From assembly GCA_037833965.1 (NCBI GenBank), contig AP031359.1, positions 1,298,001-1,362,000 on the forward strand: a DNA stretch of 64,000 nt, given 5' to 3'. Shown here in pieces: positions 55,366 to 64,000 of this stretch (positions are counted from its first letter, which is position 1; each line of letters starts with the position of its first letter). This DNA is from Marchantia polymorpha subsp. ruderalis (lineage: Eukaryota; Streptophyta; Marchantiopsida; Marchantiales; Marchantiaceae). The position numbers and the translations under genes were made by a program. The notes under the pieces are model-generated. The model worked only from the letters and a program-made list of their open reading frames with translations, had not been told where the DNA came from and made no database searches.

Positions 55366-58055
55366 ATGGCTGTAGAAGACGCCTTCGCCACTAGCAACTT
55401 TGGCGGTACGCCGAAGAAGGTATCCTCCGGCAGAAATCGGCGTTATTATGAATGTCGATGTACAAGTGTGGAAATCTGCGCGACGACGGAGCTTGAAGTT
55501 GCGCGTGGGAAGCAGGCCGTTACACCTCATCATGGAAACGGCATTCAAGATGCCTGTTGCCAAGTCCAAATGTGGAACTTGATGATTCTTGATGGGCAGG
55601 GAAGGAGTCCACTCGCGCATTATCGATTTCACGCCTACCCGAACCATTGATGCGCAGTGACAGTAGAAGCAAGCAGCAATCGGAAAGAATTCGATGGACA
55701 AGTCCGCGACATTAAGGATGATACCGCTGCGGGTGCCGCAAATTGGATTGCGGGCGTTTCAGAACAAATTGCAAGCAGTGAGACTCGATTTCCTTTTGTG
55801 GGGATGAAATTGGGTGTGCCTAGCGATGGTCAAGGAATGGCTGCGCGAGAAGGGGCAGAATTTGAGAGGATATCGACCGCACCTGGAGAGATGGCAAGTT
55901 GGCGACTGGGAGTAGGTCTTTGGAAGATGCGCGGGGTCCGAGGGTGACCTCTTGTTTGACAGCAAGAGTGTTCAGTTCTCGAAGGAGGAGGAGTTGAACT
56001 TCGATGCCCTTTTCAAGATTTCGCCACTCGCGCAAGAACGGGTATAAGACCCGTGACTACGTTGATCGGAAACGGCAGAATGTCGCGATGGCAATTTTTC
56101 AGATTCTACAACCGCACAAGACTTATTATCTGATGTTTTGGCAAGTGGGATTTGTGGAGCTGGCGCTAGCGGGTACGTCAATTCAATGGGCTCGTATTTT
56201 GTGGAAGGCCACGCGCCAGCATGCGGAAGAGGAGAAGGGGGGATCGGTTAATCACCTTTTCCCGTTCTTGATCAATTTCTATCGGTCGATGGGATGTCTA
56301 ACGGCGGAGAAGAAGAAACAATTTTCCTTTCCTTGTTGTCGCGGATGAATCCGGGGAAGTTTGTGAAGGATGTTGAGGTTGATACAGACCAAGACAAAGT
56401 GCCCGCAATCACATCGCCGGGTCGACCGCGAGCAGAAGAAGAGCAACGAGGTGCGCGGGCACCAAGGAAGCGGAAATTTTGCGAAGAGGAAGAAGTGAGA
56501 TGGCGAGAATTGCGTGCCGTCCCAGTGAGGCGTCGAGCAACCAACAAGCAAACCTGACCAAAGCAAAAGGCTCGCAAGTTGATTCTGACCGTAGGCAGCA
56601 GCGCTAATACGGGACGAGCTGCAATTGCGAGGGCATCGCCTTCCTCAGAGGAGGAGGATGTGAGTATTGAAGTTCTTGGGAGGTCAACTGACGCTCCTGC
56701 GCCGAAGGCACATGTGCCTTCGGAGGAAGAACTTAGGCCTTCGGGCCAGAGAGATAGGCTTGCGGCGACGGCAAGAGTATCTGCGCCAGAGATGTGCTTG
56801 CCTTTGGAGCAAGTACCGTTCAACAAGATGTCTTTGGAGCAAGAGCCTTCGGAGCAAGTACCCTTCAAGGTGGTGCCTTCAGAGGAGGCGCCTTTGGCGT
56901 AGAGACCCTCAGAGAACATTCCTACGGCTGAGGGTAGGGAGGACGAAGGCAGGGATGCCGGGACACGTGTGCCTCTGCGGAGGGAGCGAACGAGCTGCCT
57001 TCGGAGGAACCAGAGTGGGAGGACTTAGCAGGGCCAATTGGAGTAGGTTCTCCCACCCCGCTGGAGATGTTAGCGGGACATGGAGTTGAGGCCGCAGCAG
57101 AGGAGGCTGCGACGCCTAGCGCTAGGAAATTGCCTAGGATTTTGGCAGCAACAAAAATCCTCGAGTCAGAAGAGGACACGCCTTCGGAGGAAGAAGAGGT
57201 GCAGTCGGTGCGAGGTACGCCGACCGGAGTGATGTGTGAGCAAGTGGTACCGCTACTCCGGTACCTTGATTGCAAGATGACCAAGTACAAGGATCCCTGC
57301 CAGGATGGATCCTACGTTGAGCTGGTCTGAAATCGGACGCGGATCAAAGTGGCGGCGAATCCTGAATTGATTGCCAAGGACCAGAAGTATCGGAATTTGG
57401 AGAAGCGTTATAACTTTCTGCAGGATCAATGAGCCTTAACCCGGAAACTGCAGAAGGCGGCGCTTAAGCTGCGAGATGAGATGGTGATGCGTGCGCGGCG
57501 CAAAATTGATGAGCTTCGTGCCAAGGTTGAGACGGACTTAAGCGTCAAGCAAGTTCAAATCCGCAACCTGACAGAGGAGCTTGTGAGGAAGACGAGGGCG
57601 TTGGAGGAGAGCGAGGTTGCGAGGAGGGCGGATGAGGAGCTGCTGGGTAGACTGCAGTCGCAGTGCAAAGAATTTAGGGCGCAGCGGGCGGCGGCAGAAG
57701 TACAATTTAGAAGACCACAACCGGCGCGCAGCAGATTGCACGCGGGAGGAATTAGTTGTGCGGGTTGACCGGTGTTTGAGGGGTTATGCTCACTGGAAGA
57801 TCGCGACTCAAGAGGGTGATGTTGCGCGAACTCGAGATGCGCACGACAACCTTGATGGCTGGCGACGGGCGAAGTCGGCGGCGAGTGGCGAAGCGGTTGA
57901 AATCGTTCCTGGCCAAGTCGCAGGATGCTATTGCGAACCGCGAGGCTGAGGTGACCGAGGTGTTAAGGCGGCTAGGACTGCGTAGGCGAGCGGACGAGTG
58001 GACGGGTAGGGAATTAGTGGTTCGCCGGTCGACTCATAGGAGGCATAGTCGATGA
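55366..58055 (+). pseudogene. LTR-encoded protein, C subfamily
   Basis: Frame-broken along its length. Blocks in order: LRAFQNKLQAVRL and DFLLWGWNWVC (about 55750-55812); MAIFQILQPHKTYYLMFWQVGFVELA and HLFPFLINFYRSMGCLTAE (within 56004-56348); a Pro/Ser/Glu linker with repeated SEQVPF/LEQVPF units (56800-56900); the signature VVPLLRYLDCKMTKYKD and SYVELV (57240-57330); then coiled coil 57481-57768 and a C-terminal RVDRCLRGYAHWKI block. No single start is secure. The same domain order as A and B despite strong divergence. Confidence 0.65.
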
Positions 58056-58097
58056 AGTAGAATTAGGAAGTTAGGACTTTAGATTGTATAAAGTAGT

Positions 58098-58115
58098 CCA
58101 AGGCGTTGGTCTTGG
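58098..58115 (+). promoter_or_regulatory. Conserved stem-loop, C-type solo LTR
   Basis: CCAAG-GCGTTGGT-CTTGG after the ORF end, same place as in 45754-45771 but with a weaker stem. Confidence 0.5.
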
Positions 58116-58137
58116 AGGATTTTCTAGTTTCGCGAGT

Positions 58138-58965
58138 TCAGTTCAGGAAGATGTTTGCTCTAAGCGTTTGTGTCTTTCGTTTTGTCACCGCGCAATAGGG
58201 TTATAGATTATCGAAGTTACCGCATCCTATAGTCGAAGGCCTTTGTCCGAGCGTTTTGAGCTAGCGTAGGCTAGCCGGGATTTAAGCAAGTTTGGACTTA
58301 CACCTTTGGACGTTTTTCCTTGTTTTTACTCCCTCGGGATTTCCCCCCTGAATACCAAATGAAGTTTTGTTAACTTCAGAGTAAGGATTGGTTCAATTCA
58401 GGTTGAATGTGCGAGTGGGTCGTTAAGCTGCTTAAGGTGCCTTTGGGGGGACCCTTCGCAGTATTTCTGAGAATGACAGTTGCCTGAGAATTCAAACTTG
58501 TCAATAGACTATTAAAATGTGACACTAGGTCTTTTCTCAATTTAGTTCTCAGTTCGGACTTCTGTATTCTTTGCGCGTTTTGTGAGTTGAGTGTGTTGTT
58601 CACCGCGTAAGAGTGACTTTGGTTTGACGAAGGTACCGCATCCGAAGTAAGAATACCAACCCATATGTTCTGTAATAGCAATTGGCTAGTGACAGGATTT
58701 AAGCAAATTCGAAATTGGTAGCTACCTGCAGTTCCTGTGAGTGTACTCTTGGGAAATTCCCCCCTGAATCTGAAGTTGAGGTCCTGATCGACCTCTGAGT
58801 TTTGCATTTACTTGTTTCAGCTGTGTTTGGGGTGTACTACGCTGCATTGTGTGTCCTCCGAGTGACCTCCGAGTCGAACACTTGCAGTACTTCTGGGAGT
58901 GACAATAGCCTGAGAATTCAAACTCCTCAATAGACTGTTAAAACGTGACACTTTGTACTCTGTGT
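58138..58965. repeat. Tandem duplication of the post-ORF LTR region (two units of about 0.4 kb)
   Basis: Units about 58138-58540 and 58541-58965 share GGATTTAAGCAA, ATTTCCCCCCTGAAT-like and GCCTGAGAATTCAAACT blocks and the TCAATAGACT run in the same order. They are clearly diverged, so the duplication is not recent. Confidence 0.75.
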
Positions 58966-59039
58966 GCAGTTTCTGTCCCTGTGGGTTTGATCCTTTGCTA
59001 TTATATTGCAATTGAGCATTGGTTGCTTATCACAAAGAG

Positions 59040-59110
59040 GCATAGTCGATTAATAAAAGCCATGGGATTGCGAGAAAGTACCTACTTGCAAAGTGGAAGT
59101 GTTGAAGTTT
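59040..59110 (+). pseudogene. Copia-3 C-terminus, second part
   Basis: Continues the RNase H frame after the target duplication for about 25 codons (HSRLIKAMGLRESTYLQS...), ending at a stop near 59111. A purine-rich stretch, GGGGGGAGGTAAAAGGGAAG, lies near 59196-59215 and could be the polypurine tract. Confidence 0.55.
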
Positions 59111-59452
59111 AGGTAGCTCGTAGTTAATGTTGAAGTTCAGGTTGTTTGTAATTAAGACATTGTAATAGTTAGTGCAATGAGGTAGAGTCAGAAGGGGGGA
59201 GGTAAAAGGGAAGAAAAAGAAGAGATGTGTTTTACCACATGGTGCATATGTGGCATGAATAGGTGAAGAGTTACGAACTTGCCCACTTGGATTAAATCCA
59301 TAAGTAAAGAGCTTCAAAAGAAGTTAATATCTCACTCCATTCATTGTGTGTACTACTTTGTGTGCTACCTCATTGCAAACACTATTTACAATGCTTTAAT
59401 TATAAGCTACATGAACTCCAACATTAACTACGAGCTACCTAAACTTCAACAC
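59099..59452. repeat. Inverted repeat, arms about 86-89 bp
   Basis: 59099-59184 is the near-complement of 59364-59452, sharing GTTGAAGTTTAGGTAGCTCG and GCAATGAGGTAG, with about 180 bp between. The arms differ at roughly one base in eight. It lies across the copia-3 end. Confidence 0.82.
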
Positions 59453-59466
59453 TATTTGCATCCAAC

Positions 59467-60065
59467 ATTTGAGAGACCTGAAGAGTAAAATCTTTGCTTG
59501 TGTTTTTCAAAATCAATTCCAAGAGAGAAACATGCGCCAAGTTGGTTCAAAGATTTTGCAATTGGTGTGTGAAAAAACGGCTCTACACTGTAGTGCACTG
59601 CATCCAGCAATAGCGGTTTAAATGTCATGTTGGATCAAAATGCTATCATCTTGGATCTGTTTTCTCTGATCATATTGAGTTGGGCTATTTTGAATGACAT
59701 AACCAATTGTTGAGAAAAGCGATTGGGCTGAAGTAATGATCCAAACCAGATTCATGAAAAGCCTACATCTTTGATTAGCCAATCTAGCTCCAAAATCAAT
59801 TAATGAAAAATTTTGGCACTCACAACCTGCAATGATCAAGTCCAAGGAATCGAGTAGGCCAAGATGCTTTTGTTGTATGAGCTAAATATCAGAGGGGAAG
59901 AAGGTGAAGCTTGCCTTTCATGCTACAAAAACCTAATGCTGCCACCTTATGTGCATGTCATATCCATATACATTAAAATTAGGGTTCGTAAGTAAGGGTT
60001 AGTCAAGTTAGGGTTAGTCGGATTTAATGCGTTTAATGCGTTTAATGCGGATTTAATTCAATTAC
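59467..60065. other. Unassigned sequence
   Basis: No coding signal. Short tandem motifs occur at the right end: AGGGTTAGTC twice and GTTTAATGC three times near 60000-60050. Confidence 0.45.
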
Positions 60066-60182
60066 TATCAAAGATCCAAAAAGCAGCGTATATTCACCCT
60101 CACAACTTGAAATTTGTCCAATCAACACATGTGAGAATCGCTTGCGACGGCACATTCAGATTTTAGGGGGAAAACTTTACAG

Positions 60183-60856
60183 AATTGCATACATCCAACT
60201 TACTAACCCGAATACTCAGACCCAAATTTGCTCAAATCCCAAGGAACCCCCGTCTACTCGGAACATTCAAGCTAAACACTCACAACTCTCAATGCGGTAA
60301 CTTCGTCAAACAAGAGCGCACTGTGCTCGATGTCAGGATCACACACCAGCACATAGACACACAGTGGATACATATTCACAGCCAAGACAAGCCAATTGAT
60401 AGAAAAGTCACCTTAAGGAAAGAGCCTTGGGCTTTTTTATTCACAGTGGTAGCTCTGGAATCTCAACCGCCTTAGATGAACTACTCTCAGGTGCGGTGCC
60501 GTCCGACGTAGCGGTTACAGAATTGCATACATCTGACTTAATGACCGGAATACTCAGACCCAAATTTGCTCAAATCCCGAGGAACCCCCGTCTACTCGGA
60601 ACATTCAGGCCAAACACTCACAACTCTCATTGGGGTAACTTCGTCAAACAAGAGCGCATTGTGCTCGATGTCAGGATCACATACCAGCACATAGACACAC
60701 TAGATACATATTCATAGCCAAGACAAGCCAATTGATAGAAAAGTCACCCCAAGGAAAGAGCCTTGGGCCTTTTTATTCACAATGGTAGCTCTGGAATCTC
60801 AACGGCCTGAGGTGAACTACTCTCAGGTGCGGTGCCGTCCGACGTAGCGGTTACAG
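60183..60856. repeat. 338-bp tandem duplication inside the A-type LTR
   Basis: Units 60183-60520 and 60521-60856, each ending GCGGTTACAG, joined through a TTACAG microhomology. The units are very similar, so the duplication is fairly recent. It doubles the post-ORF region including the stem and AATAAA. Confidence 0.88.
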
Positions 60857-62198
60857 CGTCGTCTAAGCTTACGTATGCTCCTACCCTACGCAAAACGTTT
60901 ACAATCTCTATCTCTACATTCTATCGCGCCTCTTCCACTCCCTTAGAAAAAGAATTAACTAACTCTACTTTCTGCTTGTGTCCTGCAAATCCGCTGGTCT
61001 TAGTACTCATCAAACGTATTTTCCAAAACTGCTGCCAAAATAGGTGCTTTGTTTTCGTTATTTACCCTAGTCACCGACGGTTTTTGGAGAAAACCTATGT
61101 GGGGTACCTTTTGGGTGTGAGATGCTCGTTTAACCTCTATATTAATCTTGTTTTTTGGCTTGATAGACTCGTCAAAGTGAAACTTGCGCTCTAGCGAATC
61201 TAACTTCAGGCACTTCACCGATTGCAATCCCCACATTGCAAATCCGCGCAGGCACTTCTCAACACGCAATCTCAACTCGTCGGTTGTCTTATCCCGCAAA
61301 TGACGGTAGGCCGCCTCTGATTTCTCCATTCTCCTCCGCGACTCTTCCGATCTCATGGCCGCCTTCCCCCACTGCTCTTGTAACCGTTGACGTTCTGATT
61401 TGACCTTAAATTTACATTCGACCGCCGAAGTTCTGGCCGACTCGCAATCTGCCAATTTCTTGGCCCAATCCGTCAATTTCCTTTTGTGCTTCCGAACTTC
61501 CTCCGCTAGACTCGTCGTTAGTTCCTCTACGCGTTAGAATTTCTTGTCACGTTCACCCGTGAGCTTCACGATTGTAGTGCAAAGTTCCTCTTCTACCCGA
61601 AGACGTAGAAGAGGAACTTTGCACTTCGCCTCTGCAATCTTCCCCCGAAGTTCTTCGGCGATGCGAGCTTCTTCGGCTCTTTGTGCTTCAACCTTAGCAA
61701 GCTCGTCAACATGCATCTTCTCCCGGTTCCTTGTAGTTGTGATCAGCCTCTCCGCACGTTGGACTTCCGCCTCGTACGCTTCCTTGGATTTCTTCAATAT
61801 CCTGCATAAGTCCACTGTCACCTTTTGCGCATTCTCGTTAGTGACACAAAGGCTGCTGCAGACCTCCTCAACTCTTTACAGTGCTCAGATTTCTTGGCTA
61901 AATTCAACTGCAACACTTCGCACTCAATCTTCTTCTCACGAAGTTGGTCTTCTCGCTCCTGCAATGTTGCTTTCGCCGCTGCACACTCGGCTACCAAGCT
62001 TGCAGCTCGCTCCTTTGCCATTGCAGTCGCAAAATCCCACTCGCTCTTCACTGCTACCGCTCTCTTGAGCTTCGTCCTGTTCCTAATCAGCTCAACATAC
62101 GATTCGGACTCCCTTCTCATAGTATACTTTTCCCTCTTCGTATTTAAATACTTCAGTTAAGGTACTACGCTATCCTGCAAGAAATCGGGAAAGGTAAT
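60840..62198 (-). pseudogene. LTR-encoded coiled-coil protein, C-terminal half (A subfamily)
   Basis: Blocks: 62120-61818 (RRESESYVELIRNRTKLKRAV), 61821-61534 (EEARIAEELRGKIAEAKC) and 61476-61000 (KLADCESARTSAVECKFKV). A 0.18-kb foreign piece at about 61010-61188 and a snapback at 61577-61624 disrupt it. Confidence 0.7.
61577..61624. repeat. Perfect 20-bp inverted repeat with 8-base loop
   Basis: Arms 61577-61596 and 61605-61624 are exact reverse complements around CCGAAGAC. The right arm is absent from the other copies of this ORF. Confidence 0.92.
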
Positions 62199-62826
62199 TG
62201 TAGGGATTTCAATCCCCATAACCTACAGAAAATCATAGTCCACACACCATAGATACACAAGCATTTGTTGACGAGGTTCAGCTTGAAAGCCTACTCCCCG
62301 CGAACTTTTCAATGAAAGGAGTTCGAGTATATATATCCAAGATCAGTTTCTTCAAACTTGACCTTCCTATCTGCCATTACAAGGTTTCACTCTATTGAGA
62401 ACTACACACGAGAAATCACTACTGTCTCCCGAGCAAGACTAACACTTTCTCACAGTTGATTCCCTCCCGTAGGTGTCTCCCCGTTCTCACTCTCGACTAT
62501 TCTTGAAAACCTTATCTCTGTAATGCTCCTCGCCCTAGTTTGCTGACTGGCCTTATATCATCCCGACTTCTAACGGTACCTTAAACGGTAAAGATCAGAA
62601 TGAATCAAAACCGTAAACTCCTACACAGCTCATAGGATATAGACCCATCTGCGAGCTAATACTAAACGACAAATAATCTAAAAAGAAAAGGACAAACAAC
62701 TGAAGCTGATATCTCACAATCTTCACCTCAGTCTTCAGTTTTGATTTTGGTCACCTATACTCGAGCTTGATCCTCGTTCTTCACTGGTTCATTGTTTGAT
62801 TTTTGCTCAGTCATGTAGCATCAACA
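62199..62826 (-). mobile_element. Copia-4 3' LTR (628 bp)
   Basis: On the minus strand it begins TGTTGATGCTACATG at 62826 and ends CCCTACA at 62199. Followed by GTAAT (62194-62198), the candidate target duplication; its partner would lie beyond the right edge. TATATATA near 62332-62340 on either strand could be a TATA element. Confidence 0.7.
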
Positions 62827-62846
62827 CCAAGAAGCTTTAGACATAG

Positions 62847-64000
62847 TCAAAACTTTTCCAAAGTTACCACTTTAGTGCCGCAATCTGCCGGGTTGTTATC
62901 AGTGCTGACTTTTGCAATGTTGATATTGCCATCAGTGATCTTTTCTCTGATGAAGTGGTACTTGATGTCTACGTGCTTCATTCTGTCATGAAACACTGGA
63001 TTTTTGCATAGATGGATTGCACTTTGGCTATATGAAAAAAGTGTTGCTGTACCTTGGAATACATGTAATTCTCTCAATAGACCTTGAATCCATATGCCTT
63101 CTTTCACTGCCTCAGTGGCAGCAATATACTCTGCCTCTGCTGTGGATAACGTCACAACAGGTTGTAACTGTGACTTCCAACTCACGCAATTGCCATTAAT
63201 CAGGAATTGGTAAGCCGTAGTGGATTTTCTGCTATCTTTATCCCCTGCGTAGTCAGAGCCTACATAACCTTCCACCAGAACTGAACTACCTCTCTTGCAG
63301 TACACCAAACCCACATCAGTAGTGCCTTTCAAGTACCTCAAGAGATGCTTCATGGTCAACGAGTGTTCCTTGCCAGGATTTGACATGTACCTACTAAGTA
63401 CACTAATGGCATGGGCAATATCAGGTCTTGAACACACCATAGTGTACATGACTGAGCCAACAGCACTTGAATATGGAACATCTTCCATGAATTGCTTTGC
63501 TGATGCTGACGTAGGGCATTGACTTGCAGAAAGGCTGAAATGACTTGCTAGAGGTTGAGTCACTGGCTTTGCATTTTTCATGGCAAATTTCTCAACTAGC
63601 CTTTCCAAATAGCTACGCTCTGATAATGCCAATAAATCATTTTTCCTGTCTCTAATGATGCTAATTCCAAGGACTCTCTTAGAATCACCTAAATCTTTCA
63701 TATCAAACTCTTTGCTCAAAATCTTCTCGAGTTCTGATATCTTTGAAGTAGAGCTACTGATCAGTAACATATCGTCTACATACAAAAGTAGATAGATGCT
63801 TTTCAGTAACTCATTACCTTTGAAATACAAGCATGAGTCGTAGGAACTCATGTTGTATCCTTGCTCGAGCATAAATGTATCAAAACGCTTGTACCATTGA
63901 CGTGGTGACTGCTTCAGACCATACAGCGATTTTTTCAGTAGACACACCATGTCTCTGCCTTTCTGTACTTCATATCCTGGTGGCTGCTCAATGTAAATTA
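62847..64000 (-). CDS. Copia-4 reverse transcriptase and RNase H, open to the window edge
   Basis: The frame is open from 64000 down to 62847, beginning IYIEQPPGYEVQKGRD (no start codon needed; the polyprotein continues outside). RT blocks: LLKKSLYGLKQSPRQWYKRF; LLLYVDDMLLISS with the catalytic Asp pair at 63771-63776; KEFDMKDLGDSKRVLGISI. RNase H blocks: YVGSDYAGDKDSRKSTTAY; LSTAEAEYIAATEAVKEGIW; RMKHVDIKYHFIREKI; NPADCGTKVV. The usual D[SN]QSAIHL reads SYSQSAIHL, so a conserved Asp is Tyr. Otherwise it looks intact and young. It is the terminal part of the Gag-Pol polyprotein. Confidence 0.92.
   Translation of the reverse strand, partial: IYIEQPPGYEVQKGRDMVCLLKKSLYGLKQSPRQWYKRFDTFMLEQGYNMSSYDSCLYFKGNELLKSIYLLLYVDDMLLISSSTSKISELEKILSKEFDMKDLGDSKRVLGISIIRDRKNDLLALSERSYLERLVEKFAMKNAKPVTQPLASHFSLSASQCPTSASAKQFMEDVPYSSAVGSVMYTMVCSRPDIAHAISVLSRYMSNPGKEHSLTMKHLLRYLKGTTDVGLVYCKRGSSVLVEGYVGSDYAGDKDSRKSTTAYQFLINGNCVSWKSQLQPVVTLSTAEAEYIAATEAVKEGIWIQGLLRELHVFQGTATLFSYSQSAIHLCKNPVFHDRMKHVDIKYHFIREKITDGNINIAKVSTDNNPADCGTKVVTLEKF

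Larger units (their letters stand above)
55116..59034 (+). mobile_element. Solo giant LTR, C subfamily
   Basis: 3919 bp, begins TGTGGTGGTACAG and ends GCTTATCACA, flanked by AAGAG on both sides (55111-55115, 59035-59039). The end is diverged from CATTACA but the duplication fixes it. The post-ORF region is tandemly duplicated, which explains its extra length. Confidence 0.85.
60066..62198 (-). mobile_element. Giant LTR, A subfamily, end-truncated and interrupted by copia-4
   Basis: The right-end TGTAATG part is missing; similarity begins near 60066 in the post-ORF region. It runs into the ORF until copia-4 inserts at 62199 after GTAAT. The remaining LTR start should lie beyond the window. 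It holds a 338-bp tandem duplication, a 0.18-kb insertion and a perfect 20-bp hairpin. Confidence 0.8.

Noticed and set aside
1-64000. CRISPR arrays, operons or prokaryotic regulatory sites
   Set aside because: No short regular direct repeats with unique spacers, no gene clusters. All coding matches are eukaryotic retroelements.

Overview
The window is a nested retrotransposon graveyard from a nuclear plant genome. The evidence is the plant-type Ty1/copia and Ty3/gypsy Gag-Pol remnants, primer-binding sites matching tRNA-Met and tRNA-Asp, AATAAA signals, a hAT-type short transposon and the complete absence of operon-like or single-copy genes. The large repeat load and the mix of element lineages would suit a large, non-angiosperm land-plant genome (fern, lycophyte or similar), but nothing here fixes the species. 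No rRNA, tRNA or intact host gene was recognised.

The dominant component, about half of all bases, is one family of unusually long LTRs (about 3.4-3.9 kb, TG...CA ends, 5-bp target duplications). In sense orientation they start TGTGGT and end ...CATTACA. One complete element (29550-43423) shows what they belong to. It is a minus-strand Ty3/gypsy element with gag, protease, RT, RNase H and integrase, a tRNA-Asp primer site and a polypurine tract. Each full LTR itself carries a sense-oriented frame of about 861 codons: an N-terminal globular domain, a charged linker and a long coiled coil. Three diverged LTR subfamilies (A, B, C) share this frame. I count 14 LTR segments: two LTRs of the complete element, four solo LTRs, one head-to-head foldback pair, one A/B chimera and several truncated pieces.

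Layout. 1-1330: decayed minus-strand copia. 2370-23136: a decayed plus-strand gypsy element (gypsy-B), broken by copia-1 (3660-12720), which is itself broken by LTR copies (5846-10817, 12721-16497); gypsy-B also holds a solo LTR at 16568-18197. 23137-26580: solo LTR (B). 26685-27456: non-autonomous hAT element. 27963-45243: copia-2, broken by the complete giant-LTR element 29550-43423, which is in turn broken by solo LTR 31809-35352. 45244-46634: truncated C-type LTR. 46635-49208: inverted pieces of a chromovirus. 49940-51441: second gypsy-B copy with an LTR fragment. 51442-53879: truncated A-type LTR. 54981-59110: copia-3 end broken by a C-type solo LTR. 60066-62198: A-type LTR. 62199-64000: a young copia-4 that runs off the window.

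Nearly every pol gene is inactivated by stops, frameshifts or catalytic-residue changes. The least damaged is copia-4 at the right edge, whose RT-RNase H frame is open to the window end. The feature most worth following up is the protein-coding giant LTR, together with a conserved stem-loop just after its stop codon and AATAAA signal.
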